The position numbers were made by a program, and so were the translations under genes. Shown here one piece after another: positions 8,205-21,658 of a DNA stretch of 45,462 nt. The notes under the pieces are model-generated. The model made no database searches and was not told where the DNA came from. It saw only the letters and a program-made list of their open reading frames with translations. Location of the stretch: contig JAGLCS010000008.1 of NCBI GenBank assembly GCA_023146115.1, positions 1-45,462 of the forward strand. The letters run 5' to 3'. The stretch comes from Abyssibacter sp. (GTDB lineage Bacteria > Pseudomonadota > Gammaproteobacteria > Nevskiales > OUC007). Within the stretch, counting starts at the first letter, position 1, and each line of letters starts with the position of its first letter.

Positions 8205-8941
8205 GTCGGTAACCGTGTTGGGCCATCAGGCGCATCGCCTGGATCTGCGTCCGCGTCGTCGCCACCCGAAACCTGGCGCTGATCTTCGCCGGTCTCATCG
8301 GCCGTGCCGTTTTCGTCTGGTTCGGCCGAGGCCTCGCCTTGCGGGTCCAGCCTTGCCAACGCCGCATGCAGGGCATCGAGATCCTTGATCTCGGGCAGCG
8401 CGGGCAGTTGATCCAGTGACTTCAGATTGTAGTCATCGAGAAACTGCCGGGTCGTACCCAGCAAAACCGGCCGGCCGGGCACTTCTCGGTGTCCCACCTC
8501 GCGAATCCACCCACGCTCCAACAATGTGCGCACGATGTTCGCCGATAGCGACACGCCACGAATCTCTTCAATCTCGCCGCGGGTGATGGGCTGGCGATAG
8601 CAGATGATCGCCAGCGTTTCCAGCAAGGCGCGCGAATAGCGTTGGGGCTTCTCCCGCCACAGGCGGGCGACCCAAGGCGCGTAGGCTTCGCGTACCTGCA
8701 GGCGCCATCCACTGGCGACCTCTGTCAATTCCGTGGACGACTCGGCGCGCTGCGCGGCGATCCAATCCAGTGCCTCACGCAGCTGCGCTCGCGACGGCGC
8801 GGCATCGGTATCAAACACCGCCTGCAGGCGCTCGAAGGACAGCGGTTGGTCGCTGGCCAGCAACACCGCTTCCACGATGCGACCAAGCTCGTCAGATGAC
8901 AGGCTGGACTGCTCCGCCGCCGGACCTGCGCCTTCGTTCAT
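8201..8941 (-). CDS. scpB: Segregation and condensation protein B (SMC-ScpAB complex)
   Basis: ScpB is the winged-helix kite subunit that dimerises and binds ScpA in the SMC-ScpAB condensin. The 246-aa product has the family N-terminus RIVEAVLLASDQPLS and the second winged-helix signature PITRGEIEEIRGVSL. The last 50 or so residues form an acidic, low-complexity tail rich in D, E, G and P, beyond the folded domain. The start overlaps the scpA stop (ATGA) and the stop overlaps rluB. Its SMC partner is also in this window (17979-21485). Confidence 0.95.
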   Translation of the reverse strand: MNEGAGPAAEQSSLSSDELGRIVEAVLLASDQPLSFERLQAVFDTDAAPSRAQLREALDWIAAQRAESSTELTEVASGWRLQVREAYAPWVARLWREKPQRYSRALLETLAIICYRQPITRGEIEEIRGVSLSANIVRTLLERGWIREVGHREVPGRPVLLGTTRQFLDDYNLKSLDQLPALPEIKDLDALHAALARLDPQGEASAEPDENGTADETGEDQRQVSGGDDADADPGDAPDGPTRLPT

Positions 8942-9750
8942 GCGGCCTCCTGCGGACCGGCGAGCCGGATCATGGGCAAGGCATCCGGATCGGACTGCTC
9001 GATCTCGATCATCGCCGTGCGTGCGAGTTCCAGCACCGCGAGAAAGCAGACAACAACCCCGGCGCGACCCTCGCCGAAATCTATAAGCACCGCGAAGGGC
9101 TTGGGTTGGCGATCCTTTAGCAATTCGATCAGACGCCCCATTCGTTCGCGCACACTCAGCGGTTCGCGCGCCACCTCATGACTGGCAAACAACTCGGCGC
9201 GCTGAAGCACATCGCGCAGCGATTCCAACAACTCGCGCAAGCTGGGGGGTGGCGGCTCGGAACGCACCTCAATATGGTCCGGTCGGGCACTGGCACTCCA
9301 GAACTCCCGGCCATGCCGCGGCATGGCTTCAATCCCTTCGGCGGCCTGCTTGAAGCGCTCGTATTCTTGCAGTCGCCGGATCAATCCGGCCCGCGGGTCT
9401 TCCTCGTCCTCGTCGTCCATCACCGGCCGCGGCAGCAACAGGCGTGACTTGATCTCCGCCAGCATGGCCGCCATCACCAGGTATTCGGCCGCGAGTTCGA
9501 AACGCATGTGCTGCATCAGACGGATGTAGTCCATGTACTGCGTGGTGATCTGGCAAACCGGGATATCGAGAATGTCGATGTTCTGACGACGGATCAGATA
9601 CAGCAGCAAATCCAGCGGTCCCTCGAAGGCTTCGAGAAAAACCTCCAGCGCGTCCGGCGGGATGTAGAGATCCTTGGGTAGTGCGGCAAGCGGCTGGCCG
9701 TTGACCTTGACGGTCCAGTCCTGCGGTTCCGCGACAACCGCCTCGCTCAC
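8938..9750 (-). CDS. scpA: Segregation and condensation protein A (kleisin of SMC-ScpAB)
   Basis: ScpA is the kleisin that bridges the SMC heads. The 270-aa product carries the family signature [24 protein letters not shown], with an N-terminal SMC-neck-binding helix pair (about 38-120), the hallmark [21 protein letters not shown], and a C-terminal winged helix that binds the SMC cap. The start is GTG at 9750 and overlaps the trpS stop (GTGA); the stop overlaps scpB (ATGA). Co-translation with scpB fits their fixed complex stoichiometry. Confidence 0.96.
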   Translation of the reverse strand: MSEAVVAEPQDWTVKVNGQPLAALPKDLYIPPDALEVFLEAFEGPLDLLLYLIRRQNIDILDIPVCQITTQYMDYIRLMQHMRFELAAEYLVMAAMLAEIKSRLLLPRPVMDDEDEEDPRAGLIRRLQEYERFKQAAEGIEAMPRHGREFWSASARPDHIEVRSEPPPPSLRELLESLRDVLQRAELFASHEVAREPLSVRERMGRLIELLKDRQPKPFAVLIDFGEGRAGVVVCFLAVLELARTAMIEIEQSDPDALPMIRLAGPQEAA

Positions 9751-10748
9751 GCGGGCACCAGGCCAATCGCTTCGCGGGCGCGGCGCAGGGTGGGTTGCGC
9801 GCGCGCGGTCGCCGCTTCGGCACCCTGCTGGAGCACAGCGGACAGCTGCGTCGTGTCCTGTCGCAGTTCGGCGTAACGCGCCTGAATCGGTTCCAGCTCG
9901 GCCACCAGTGCATCGGCCACGTCCTGCTTGAACTGGCCGTAGCCGCTGCCGGCATAGTCCGCCTCGATCTGGTCGAAGCTCTTGCCGGTCACCGCCGCCA
10001 GAATGCTCATCAGGTTCGACACGCCCGGCTTGGCGTCGACGTCGTAACGGACTTCGGCCTCAGAGTCGGTCACCGCCCGCTTGATCTTCTTGACGATGCG
10101 CTTGGGCTCGTCCAGCAGCGTGATGTAGTTCGACTCCACCGTGTCGGATTTGGACATTTTTGCGGTCGGGTCCTGCAAGCTCATGATGCGTGCGCCGATT
10201 TCCGGAATATAGACCTCCGGAACCTTGAACAACTCACCATAAATCGCGTTGAAGCGCTGCGCCACGTCGCGCGTCAGTTCGATGTGCTGTTTCTGATCCT
10301 GTCCCACCGGCACCAGATCGCTCTGGTACAGCAGGATGTCCGCGACCATCAGCACCGGATAGTTCAGCAGCCCGGCGTTGATGTTTGCCTCATGCTTACG
10401 GGACTTGTCCTTGAACTGCGTCATGCGGTTGAGCTCACCGACGTAGGTGTAGCAGTTCAACAGCCATGCCAGCTCGGAGTGCGCCGGCACATGCGACTGC
10501 ACGAACAAGGTGTTGCGCGAAGGGTCCAGCCCGCAGGCCATGTACAGACACAGAAACTCGTAGCAGCGCTCGCGTAGCGCGGCGGGGTCCTGGCGCACGG
10601 TGATCGAATGCAGATCCACCAGCATGAACAGCGTGTCGTACTCGTCCTGCTTCTGCACCCAGTTGCGAATGGCGCCGAGATAATTGCCGAGGGTCAGGTG
10701 TCCGGAGGGTTGAATGCCGGACAGCATCACAGGTCGTTGGTCGGTCAC
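9747..10748 (-). CDS. trpS: Tryptophan-tRNA ligase
   Basis: This class I aminoacyl-tRNA synthetase charges tRNA-Trp. The HIGH-type motif is HLTLGN (residues 17-22) in [16 protein letters not shown], and KMSKS occurs intact near residue 195. The 333-aa length matches bacterial TrpS. The start is GTG 10748, which overlaps the stop of the M50 protease gene (GTGA) and gives the usual short N-terminus; the longer open frame lies inside the protease gene. trpS is the third gene of a tightly coupled operon and is followed by scpA. Confidence 0.96.
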   Translation of the reverse strand: MTDQRPVMLSGIQPSGHLTLGNYLGAIRNWVQKQDEYDTLFMLVDLHSITVRQDPAALRERCYEFLCLYMACGLDPSRNTLFVQSHVPAHSELAWLLNCYTYVGELNRMTQFKDKSRKHEANINAGLLNYPVLMVADILLYQSDLVPVGQDQKQHIELTRDVAQRFNAIYGELFKVPEVYIPEIGARIMSLQDPTAKMSKSDTVESNYITLLDEPKRIVKKIKRAVTDSEAEVRYDVDAKPGVSNLMSILAAVTGKSFDQIEADYAGSGYGQFKQDVADALVAELEPIQARYAELRQDTTQLSAVLQQGAEAATARAQPTLRRAREAIGLVPA

Positions 10749-11419
10749 AGAGAAATTCCCAGCAGTCGGAACAGGACGTTGCGCAGGCCGTCCATCGGCG
10801 GCCCGATCATGAAGCCGAGCACCCCGGTGGCCAGCAGCAGGATCAGAATGACCAAACCGTAAGGTTCGACCTTCATGTATTGCGTTGCCGCCTCGCGCGG
10901 CAGCAGCGCTGCCAGCACGCGGCTGCCATCGAGTGGCGGAATCGGCAGCAGATTGAGCACCAGCAACACCAGGTTGATCAGCACGCCCGCGAAGCACATG
11001 TATGCAACACCTTGCCCCCAGGCGGCCGTGGTGCCGGTGATCACGAGGAGCTTGAGCCCGACGGCCCAGCCGAAAGCCATGATCAGGTTGGACAATGGGC
11101 CGGCAACAGCGACGATCGCCATGCCGCGCCGCGGATCGCGAAAACGCCCCGCATTGATCGGCACGGGCTTGGCCCAGCCAAAAATGATGCCGCCCGCGCC
11201 CATCAACGCACCGCCCAGCAACATCAGCCCCGGCACCAGCAGGGTGCCTACCGGATCGACATGCTTGATCGGGTTGAGCGTTAACCTGCCCAGGCGGCTG
11301 GCGGTGTCGTCACCCAGACTGCGGGCGACGAACCCGTGTGCGGCCTCGTGGACGGTCACGGCGAAGATCACCGGCAAGGCCCAGATCGCCAGCAACTGGA
11401 TGAACGTGAATTCCTGCAT
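10745..11419 (-). CDS. Site-2 protease family (M50) intramembrane metalloprotease
   Basis: The 224-aa polytopic membrane protein is of the compact M50B type. Zinc ligands are in HEAAH (H24, E25, H28) within the first transmembrane helix, and the second metal motif is [11 protein letters not shown] (D164). About five or six hydrophobic segments are visible and there is no PDZ or CBS domain. Such minimal site-2 proteases are often encoded next to trpS and scpA in gammaproteobacteria; their substrates are unknown. The stop overlaps the trpS start. Confidence 0.92.
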   Translation of the reverse strand: MQEFTFIQLLAIWALPVIFAVTVHEAAHGFVARSLGDDTASRLGRLTLNPIKHVDPVGTLLVPGLMLLGGALMGAGGIIFGWAKPVPINAGRFRDPRRGMAIVAVAGPLSNLIMAFGWAVGLKLLVITGTTAAWGQGVAYMCFAGVLINLVLLVLNLLPIPPLDGSRVLAALLPREAATQYMKVEPYGLVILILLLATGVLGFMIGPPMDGLRNVLFRLLGISL

Positions 11420-11426
11420 GGCGAAA

Positions 11427-12050
11427 TTATAGGCCCAGGGCCGCCACCGGCCCCTGCCCTTCGCGGATGATCTCGGGCAGATCGCCGCTCATGTCCACGA
11501 TGGTGGTCGGCTCCACGCTGCACGCGCCGCCATCGACAATCACATCGACCTCATTGTCGAGCTGCGCCAGCACGTCGTCCGGATCAGACAGCGGCAACTC
11601 GTCACCGGGTAGCAAGGCCGTGCAGGTCATCAACGGCTCGCCCAGCACGTCCAGCAACGCCTGGCAGATGTTGTGATCGGGCACGCGGATCCCCACCGTC
11701 TTGCGCTTGGCGTCCTGCAGCCGGCGAGGCGTTTCATGCGTCGCCTTGAGCACGAAGGTGTATGGCCCGGGTGTGGCCGCACGCAGCATTCGATATTGGC
11801 GGTTGTCGACCTTGGCGTAGACCGATATCTCGGACAGATCGCGGCATAGCAAGGTCATGTGGTGGCGATCATCAAAACCACGCAGCCGCCGGATACGCGC
11901 CATCGCCTGCTTGTCGCCCATGTGGCAGCCGAGCGCATAGGACGAATCCGTCGGATACGCGATCACCGCCCCGGCGTTGAGCTGTTCAACGACCTGCAAG
12001 ACCAGGCGGCGTTGCGGGTCAACGGGATGAATTGCGACGTGCTGGGCCAT
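11427..12050 (-). CDS. yciO: YciO family protein (Sua5/TsaC-like)
   Basis: The 207-aa product matches the YciO branch of the Sua5/YrdC fold along its length. It begins MAQHVAIHPVDPQRR and carries YPTDSSYALGC, the KRKTVGIRVPDH region and the closing REGQGPV motif. Relatives TsaC/Sua5 make threonylcarbamoyl-AMP for the t6A tRNA modification; YciO itself is a paralogue whose role is less certain. The open frame extends to 12122, but ATG 12050 matches the family N-terminus and is preferred. It heads the operon and ends 7 bp before the M50 protease start. It diverges from yciB 70 bp away, so both promoters lie in 12051-12120. Confidence 0.93.
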   Translation of the reverse strand: MAQHVAIHPVDPQRRLVLQVVEQLNAGAVIAYPTDSSYALGCHMGDKQAMARIRRLRGFDDRHHMTLLCRDLSEISVYAKVDNRQYRMLRAATPGPYTFVLKATHETPRRLQDAKRKTVGIRVPDHNICQALLDVLGEPLMTCTALLPGDELPLSDPDDVLAQLDNEVDVIVDGGACSVEPTTIVDMSGDLPEIIREGQGPVAALGL

Positions 12051-12120
12051 AAGGACGCGGTGCATGGACAATTGCCATGCAGCAAGGTCGAGTGGAGATG
12101 CGACCGCTATAATGCGTCGC

Positions 12121-12663
12121 ATGAAAACGATGCTGGATTGGTTACCGGCGCTGGCCTTCGTGGCCGCGTACGTAGTTTACGACATCTATGTCGCGACAAT
12201 GGTCCTGATCGGGGCGTTGTTTCTCGCCGTGGCCGTCCATCGGCTACACACCGGGGAATGGCACAAGACGAACCTGGTTGCGGCCTGTGTGGCGCTGGTG
12301 CTGGGCGGCCTGACGCTATGGATACGCGACCCCTTGTTCATCAAGCTCAAGCCGACCGTGGTCTATGCAGTGTTCTCGGTGATCCTCATCGGCAGCCATT
12401 TCATTGGCGACAAGCCTCTGATGGCCCGCATTCCACCGACCATGATCGCCCTGCCTGACTGGTTGTGGGCGCGCGTCAACGCGGCCTGGGCCGTGTTCTT
12501 CCTGGTCTGTGCAATCGTGAATGTGCCCATTGCGCTGCATTTTTCAGAATCCACCTGGGTCATGATCAAGACCTTCGGATTCCCTGCGGCGTCATTTGCT
12601 TTCCTGCTGGGGCATCTGCCGTTCGTGGCGCCCTATCTGCCCAAGGAAGAACCCAGCGCATGA
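12121..12663 (+). CDS. yciB: Inner membrane-spanning protein YciB (septation protein A family)
   Basis: The 180-aa polytopic inner-membrane protein belongs to the YciB/IspA septation family. Five hydrophobic segments are apparent, and the family motifs FVAAYVVYDIYVATMVL, GSHFIGDKPLM and WARVNAAWAVFF are present. In E. coli YciB interacts with cell-elongation and division proteins and with envelope maintenance. ATG 12121 gives the conserved start MKTMLDWLPAL; the upstream extension of the frame is rejected. It is followed without a gap by the yciI-like gene (ATGA overlap). Confidence 0.95.
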   Translation: MKTMLDWLPALAFVAAYVVYDIYVATMVLIGALFLAVAVHRLHTGEWHKTNLVAACVALVLGGLTLWIRDPLFIKLKPTVVYAVFSVILIGSHFIGDKPLMARIPPTMIALPDWLWARVNAAWAVFFLVCAIVNVPIALHFSESTWVMIKTFGFPAASFAFLLGHLPFVAPYLPKEEPSA

Positions 12664-12965
12664 TGGCCTTCGCCATCGTCGCCCACGATGCGCAGGGTTC
12701 GCTGGACGCCCGCGCGGCGGCCCGCCCTGCCCATCTTGCGCGCCTGAATGCACTACAGGATGCCGGTCGTCTGCTGCTGGCCGGGCCCCTGCCGATCACC
12801 GAACATCCGGATGCCTCGGCATCGGGCTATCACGGCAGCTTGATCGTCGCGGAGTTCGAGTCGATCGACGACGCACGCGCCTGGGCAGACGCCGATCCAT
12901 ACCAGGACGCCGGGGTGTATACCCGCGTCGATATCTTCCCATTCAAGCCCGTCTATCCCCAATGA
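12660..12965 (+). CDS. YciI family protein
   Basis: This is a 101-aa ferredoxin-like-fold protein of the YciI family, with the conserved RPAHLARLNALQDAGRLLLAGP region, the histidine-aspartate pair expected in the active-site pocket (H in RPAHL and D in WADADPY), and the C-terminal FPFKPV strand. Some YciI relatives have dehydrochlorinase or chlorite-related activity, but for this branch no reaction is assured. The ATG at 12660 overlaps the yciB stop; ATG 12663 is one codon later and equally possible. The yciB-yciI-bolA order is conserved in gammaproteobacteria. Confidence 0.92.
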   Translation: MMAFAIVAHDAQGSLDARAAARPAHLARLNALQDAGRLLLAGPLPITEHPDASASGYHGSLIVAEFESIDDARAWADADPYQDAGVYTRVDIFPFKPVYPQ

Positions 12966-13228
12966 CCCTGCAGGACACGCGCATCGCCGAAATCCGCAAA
13001 CGGCTGGAGTCGGCCTTCGATCCTTATGAACTCGCCATTCAGGACGACAGTCATCTGCATGTCGGCCACGCCGGCGCCCGAAGCGGCAAGGGCCACTTCA
13101 GCGTGCGCATCCGCGCCGCCATGTTCGCCGACTTGCGCGCTGTCGAGCGCCACCGCGCTGTCTACACGGCACTGGGCGATCTGATGCATACGGATATCCA
13201 CGCGCTGGCGCTGGACGCCGCGCCGTGA
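12962..13228 (+). CDS. BolA family protein
   Basis: The 88-aa product carries the BolA fold with the class II KH-like core. The N-terminus IAEIRKRLESAFDPYELAIQDDSHLHVGHAG and the segment HFSVRIRAAMFADLRAVERHRAVYTALGDLM match the family. BolA proteins pair with monothiol glutaredoxins in Fe-S handling and also act as stress morphogenes. The conserved histidines lie in SHLHVGHAG and in the C-terminal HTDIHAL. The start overlaps the yciI stop (ATGA), making this the third gene of a coupled operon. It ends 10 bp before the convergent gene. Confidence 0.94.
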   Translation: MTLQDTRIAEIRKRLESAFDPYELAIQDDSHLHVGHAGARSGKGHFSVRIRAAMFADLRAVERHRAVYTALGDLMHTDIHALALDAAP

Positions 13229-13238
13229 GCCCGAGGGA

Positions 13239-14294
13239 TTAACCAAGACGCCTCCCCCGTCGTCGGCGCAGCCATCCGCTGAGCAGCCATAGTTCCAGCA
13301 CCAGCCAGCCGGTCGCCCCCCAACGGATCGGGCCAGCGTCCTGCAGCAACTGGCGCTCTACCCATTCACGTGCCCGCCCCTTGCGGACGAACTTCGCCAG
13401 CCCCAGCAAGGGATGCGGCCGCAACGCGAGCCGACCGGTCCGCGCCAGCAGGCGCAACCCCGGCCCGCCCTTGCGCGCGGCGCGAAGAATCATGGCGTCA
13501 CCCTGGCGCCCTAGCGTCTTCATCATGCGTAGCGTCGTACGCCCCCCGTGCTCCAGTGCATACGCGCCGAGACCGGCTCGTCGTGTCAAACGGCCGGCCA
13601 GCGCGAGATCAGCAGGATGTTCGACATGCCGCAGAATGCGCAATGTCGTCGCGGCGTCGGTCTGCCTGGCCAGGCGACGTGCGTCTGCGGTCACGGCCGC
13701 GATACGACGACCATCTCCACTGCGCCGCGCCATCCGAACCAGGCTGCGCGTAAAACGTGCCGATAGCGCGCCTGCGCGGCGGCCCGCCTTGAGCAAGGCG
13801 GTACCGAGATCGGCTGATGGCGCCAGAGTCAGCGCCAGGCCCACCCCGGACAACGCGGCGATGACCGGATCGGTCGGCTCGCCTCGTGTCCAGCGTATGG
13901 ACTGGATGACCAGGTCCCTGATGTCGCCAATGACGAACAGATCGGCGACCACCGCGCCCGCCAGCGCCGTGTCCGACGGGGCCTCGCCGGTGATCGCACC
14001 ATGGGCGGCCTGCGACCACCGATACGCGGCGGATTCGCGCCGGGCGTCCAGTTGGAGCCGATACCGTTGGCAGTCAGATGATGGGATCACCTGGGCGTCA
14101 CAGCCCGCGTTTAGGCTTACGGCCGCCTCCGAAAGCTGATCGGCCTCGAACTGTTGGCGAAATCGGCTCTCAAACGGGGCATCATCCATGGCGTCCAGTT
14201 CGGCATGAAAACGCTCCGTGGGCACGAAGGACCAGCAAAGCCATGCCAGCCACGAGGCGGCACCCAGACGCCCGAGACGCCATAGCCAGATCAT
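13239..14294 (-). CDS. Hypothetical protein with membrane segments at both ends
   Basis: I do not recognise a characterised family. The 351-aa product starts with a signal-anchor-like helix (about 5-24), followed by a short region containing two cysteines (CDAQVIPSSDC), probably periplasmic. A hydrophobic central part (about 105-165) carries VVADLFVIGDIRDLVIQ and ALSGVGLALTLAPSADLG. A very arginine- and alanine-rich helical stretch (about 165-310) then leads to a final hydrophobic segment (about 328-342) capped by RRRRGRR. The layout suggests an integral inner-membrane protein with a basic cytoplasmic face. It stands alone, convergent with bolA and divergent from the MipA/OmpV gene 39 bp away. 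Codon use looks like its neighbours. Confidence 0.75.
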   Translation of the reverse strand: MIWLWRLGRLGAASWLAWLCWSFVPTERFHAELDAMDDAPFESRFRQQFEADQLSEAAVSLNAGCDAQVIPSSDCQRYRLQLDARRESAAYRWSQAAHGAITGEAPSDTALAGAVVADLFVIGDIRDLVIQSIRWTRGEPTDPVIAALSGVGLALTLAPSADLGTALLKAGRRAGALSARFTRSLVRMARRSGDGRRIAAVTADARRLARQTDAATTLRILRHVEHPADLALAGRLTRRAGLGAYALEHGGRTTLRMMKTLGRQGDAMILRAARKGGPGLRLLARTGRLALRPHPLLGLAKFVRKGRAREWVERQLLQDAGPIRWGATGWLVLELWLLSGWLRRRRGRRLG

Positions 14295-14333
14295 GACTCG
14301 CCTTCGTTCAACAAACGCTGCACACTGCCTCGC

Positions 14334-17926
<3,593 letters not shown>

Positions 17927-17978
17927 GCTAAATCCGTTTGTGTGAGTCCAGGACGCACCATGTCAAGAGAGAGCCAGC

Positions 17979-20900
17979 TCATCCGGCCATCTCCAGCGCC
18001 TGTTCCATGTCGACACTGACAAGCCGCGAAACGCCGGGCTCCTGCATGGTCACGCCATGCAGCCGATCGGCGAGTTCCATGGTCAGCTTGTTGTGAGAAA
18101 TGATTATAAATTGCACGTCGTCCGACATGTGGCGAATCATGTCGCAATAACGACTCACGTTGGCATCGTCCAGCGGCGCATCGACCTCATCCAGCATGCA
18201 GAACGGGGCGGGAGTCAGCTGGAACAATGCGAACAACAGTGCGACAGCAGTCATTGCCTTTTCGCCACCGGAAAGCAGCTGAATCGAGGCGTTGCGCTTG
18301 CCAGGCGGTCGCGCCATCACGCGGATGCCGGTTTCCAGCAAGTCGTCGCCGGTGAGTTCCAATGTCGCCTCGCCGCCGCCAAACAGCATCGGAAAACGGG
18401 TCTGGAAATGGCCGTTCACCGTCTCGAAGGTCTCGCGGAATCGCGCGCGCGTCTCGCGGTCGATCTGGTTGATGGCGTTCGTCAGCTGATCCAGCGCCCC
18501 CGTGAGATCGGCGTGCTGGCGGTCGATGTATTCGGCGCGCTCCTGCTGCTCCGCAAACTCTTCGATTGCCGCGAGATTAATGGCGCCGAGGCGCTGGATG
18601 CGTCGCTCCAGCGAGGACAGCCGTTCGACCCAGGCATCTACCGTCGCGTCCTCGGACAGCCCAGAACGCACGCTGGCGAGGGTGACGTTCATCTCCTGCA
18701 GGCGTTCAAGCAGCGTTTGGCGGCGCACTTGCAAACCCTGGGCGTCGAGCTTGGCCTGTTGCAGCCGCTCACGCAGGGGCTCCAGCTTGGCGCTCGCCTT
18801 ACGGGCCAGATCCGCGCGCTCGCGTACACGCACCTCCGCCGTCTGCAAGCGTTCGCGGGCCTGACGCAGGTCTGCGTCTGCGGCCTGCTTGTGCTTCTCG
18901 GCGGGACCGCGCTCCGCCTCCAGTGTTTCGATCGGTTTTTCACTGCGATCGGCTCGGGCATCTTCGGCGCGCAGCCGCGCATCGAGCTCGCGCCGGCGGG
19001 CAACCAGTTCGTCCACGCGCTGCCGCGCGGCGCCGAGACGGGTCTCCCTCTCCGACAGCCGCATGGCGGCGTCCTGCCGCGCGCGCCGCGCCTGATCCAG
19101 GCCGTGACGAATCTCCGCCATCTGCTGGCGCGCCTGGGTTAGCTCTGCCTGTAGTGCATTTCGCCGCTGCTCCGCCTGGGCCGCTTGTTCCATGAGGTCG
19201 GTGAGCGAACGGCGTGCCGCCTGCAAACTGGATTCTGCGGCCGCACGGCTCTCGACCAGTTCAGTCAACTCGGTCTGGGCCGAGACCTGATTCCGCTTCA
19301 TCTGATCGAGTTGGCTCTGGTCGCGCTCTCGCTCGGCCAGTGCCCGCGCAGACTCACGACCCGCCTGATCGGCTGCGGCGACGTATTCGCTGCGCTGGCG
19401 GTCCAACGTCGCCAGTTGCTCGCGAGCGGCGTCCAGTGCCTGACGCTGACGGTGTTCTTCAGCCTCTGCCGCCTGCAGGTCCTGATGCAGCTGCTTGAGC
19501 ATGCGCTCGCGTGCAATGACCGAATCGCCAGTGGCGCCTGCGGACGCATACCAGCGGTAGCCAGGACCGAACATCGACCCATCCGACGTGACCAGCCGCT
19601 GACCGGCTTTGAGGTGGTGGGCGCGCTGCGCCACGGTGGAGGAATCGTCGGTGTAGTAAACGCCGTCAAGCAACGCCATCAGCACCGCCGGCCCTTCCAC
19701 GGCAGCAATCAGCGGCCGCGCGCCCGCGACCGTTGCCGGCACGGCCATCGCCCCAGACGGACCATCGGAGACCAGGCCCAGCGCGGCCGGTGGCGCATCA
19801 TCCACTTCAGGCATCTCGCCAGCCGCGACAGCCTGCAACCATGGACCAAGCACCGATTCCACGGCCGTTTCGTAACCCGGCTCGACCTGAAGCAAATTCG
19901 CCAGCCGGGGTCGCTCGGCCACGCCATGCTGTGTCAACCAAGGCCCGAGTTGTTCCTGGTCCTGCTGCAGGGCTGCCCGTTGCAGCGCTTCCAGCGATGT
20001 TCGCTGTCCCCGTACGCGGTGCAGCTGTTGCCGCGCGTCGTCCAGGGCGCGATCCGCCTCCACGCGTGTCGTGCGCAGCACAGCGAGTTGCTGGTCCACG
20101 TCGGTGACGCGCGTCCTCGCGGCTTCCAGATCGGTGGTCGACGCTTCGTGTCGCTTGCGCGATGCGACGGCCTTCGCCTCGGCGGCGCCCAGGTCGACCT
20201 CCGCCAGCCGCGCGACGAGCTTGTCCTGCCGTCGCGCATAGTCTTCCAGCTGGCGCTCGGCGTGCTCGACACGGACACGCTCACGTTCGGCCTCCCGCAA
20301 AGGCTTCTGCGCCTGCTCCACAATCTGGTCCCAGCCAGCCTGGATTCGGCTCAACTCCGACTCGCTTTGCGCGGCCTGTTCGGCCAACCGGTCTTCCTCG
20401 CCGGTGGCGGATGACAACGCCGATCGTGCTTCGCTAAGTTCGCGCTCCAGGGACTGACGAGTGTCACCGGCGGTCTTCTGCTCGCTCTCTAGGCGGTCGA
20501 GTTCGCCGGCAAGCTGGGCTTGCTCTCGACGACGAATCTCCGCCAGTTCCTTGGCATGCCGAATCGCCTGATCGAGTTGCGACAGCGCCGATTCCGCGCC
20601 GTAGAACGCGCCCTGCGCCGACTGTAGTCCGTCGCTGGCTGTCTGCTGGGACTGCCGCGCTTCATCGGCCGATTTCGCCGCTGCATCGGATTCCGCCCTC
20701 GCGGCCTCATAGGCCACGCGCGCCGCCTCGATACGCGATTCCTGCTCGCGGCCTTCCTGTTCCTGCGCCTGCAGACGCAGGACCAGCAATTCGGCGCTGA
20801 CCTGTCGCTCTTCCGCCTTGAACTGCTTGTAACGCTCGGCGTTGTCGGCCTGGCGCTTGAGCAATGCGAGCCGTTCACCCAACTCGGAGCGCAGATCATC

Positions 20901-21485
20901 CAGGCGATCGAGATTGTCGCGGGTGTGACGAATCCGGTTCTCGGTCTCGCGCCGTCGCTCCTTGTAGCGAGAGATGCCGGCGGCTTCCTCAATGATGTTG
21001 CGCATGTCCTCGGGCCGCGCCTCAACCAAGCGCGAGACCGTGCCCTGCTGGATGATCGCGTAGCTGTTCCGCGAACCCAGCCCCGTACCAAGAAACAGGT
21101 CGGAAACGTCCCGCCGCCGGCAGCGCTTGCCGTTGAGGAAGTACGTGGACTGGCCATCGCGGGCCAACTCGCGCTTGACGGAGATTTCCGCGTACTGCCC
21201 GAACTGACCTTCCAGCCGCCCCGCGCTGTTATCAAAAACCAGCTCCACCGAGGCGCGACCCACGGGCTTGCGCCCCTTGGAGCCGTTGAAAATCACGTCC
21301 TCCATCGCGTCACCGCGAAGCTGCCGGGCGCTGGACTCGCCCATCACCCAGCGGACGGCGTCGATGATGTTCGACTTGCCACAGCCGTTCGGACCGACCA
21401 CGGCCGTCAGGTTGGAATCGAGTTTGAGATGAGTCGGGTCCACAAAGGACTTGAACCCGGCTAGCCGAATGGCGCTGAGCCGCAT
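17979..21485 (-). CDS. smc: Chromosome segregation protein SMC
   Basis: The 1168-aa ATPase forms the SMC-ScpAB condensin with ScpA and ScpB, which are encoded 8 kb away in this window. Walker A is GPNGCGKS (31-38). A long coiled coil follows, then a hinge around residues 500-650 (GPWLTQHG... through YRWYASAGATGDS) and a second coiled coil. The C-terminal half-ATPase has signature LLSGGEKAM and Walker B CMLDEVDAPLDD. Encoding SMC rather than MukBEF fits a lineage outside the Enterobacterales-Vibrionales group. The upstream 170 bp before queF must hold divergent promoters; a weak -10 (TACACT) is visible for smc. Confidence 0.97.
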   Translation of the reverse strand: MRLSAIRLAGFKSFVDPTHLKLDSNLTAVVGPNGCGKSNIIDAVRWVMGESSARQLRGDAMEDVIFNGSKGRKPVGRASVELVFDNSAGRLEGQFGQYAEISVKRELARDGQSTYFLNGKRCRRRDVSDLFLGTGLGSRNSYAIIQQGTVSRLVEARPEDMRNIIEEAAGISRYKERRRETENRIRHTRDNLDRLDDLRSELGERLALLKRQADNAERYKQFKAEERQVSAELLVLRLQAQEQEGREQESRIEAARVAYEAARAESDAAAKSADEARQSQQTASDGLQSAQGAFYGAESALSQLDQAIRHAKELAEIRRREQAQLAGELDRLESEQKTAGDTRQSLERELSEARSALSSATGEEDRLAEQAAQSESELSRIQAGWDQIVEQAQKPLREAERERVRVEHAERQLEDYARRQDKLVARLAEVDLGAAEAKAVASRKRHEASTTDLEAARTRVTDVDQQLAVLRTTRVEADRALDDARQQLHRVRGQRTSLEALQRAALQQDQEQLGPWLTQHGVAERPRLANLLQVEPGYETAVESVLGPWLQAVAAGEMPEVDDAPPAALGLVSDGPSGAMAVPATVAGARPLIAAVEGPAVLMALLDGVYYTDDSSTVAQRAHHLKAGQRLVTSDGSMFGPGYRWYASAGATGDSVIARERMLKQLHQDLQAAEAEEHRQRQALDAAREQLATLDRQRSEYVAAADQAGRESARALAERERDQSQLDQMKRNQVSAQTELTELVESRAAAESSLQAARRSLTDLMEQAAQAEQRRNALQAELTQARQQMAEIRHGLDQARRARQDAAMRLSERETRLGAARQRVDELVARRRELDARLRAEDARADRSEKPIETLEAERGPAEKHKQAADADLRQARERLQTAEVRVRERADLARKASAKLEPLRERLQQAKLDAQGLQVRRQTLLERLQEMNVTLASVRSGLSEDATVDAWVERLSSLERRIQRLGAINLAAIEEFAEQQERAEYIDRQHADLTGALDQLTNAINQIDRETRARFRETFETVNGHFQTRFPMLFGGGEATLELTGDDLLETGIRVMARPPGKRNASIQLLSGGEKAMTAVALLFALFQLTPAPFCMLDEVDAPLDDANVSRYCDMIRHMSDDVQFIIISHNKLTMELADRLHGVTMQEPGVSRLVSVDMEQALEMAG

Positions 21486-21658
21486 CAGGGGACGCTGTTC
21501 TGAGATACAAACCCGGTAGTGTAGATTAATGCGGTCGCCGCGAAGTAGCCGGGGCCGGGATCACCGGAGCCTCGGTTACTCAAGCCGCCGCCCCAACCGT
21601 CAATACGCGCAGCCAATGCCCACCGCAATCTGGCGCCGCGCCCTGCTCTGGAGACCGC

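Noticed and set aside
19185-20414. 409-codon open frame antisense to smc, and similar long antisense frames in infB (32537-34228), ligA (15558-16661) and mtaD (2826-3665)
   Set aside because: Long antisense frames are expected in GC-rich genes with biased third positions. The sense genes are full-length conserved proteins, and the antisense frames resemble no family.
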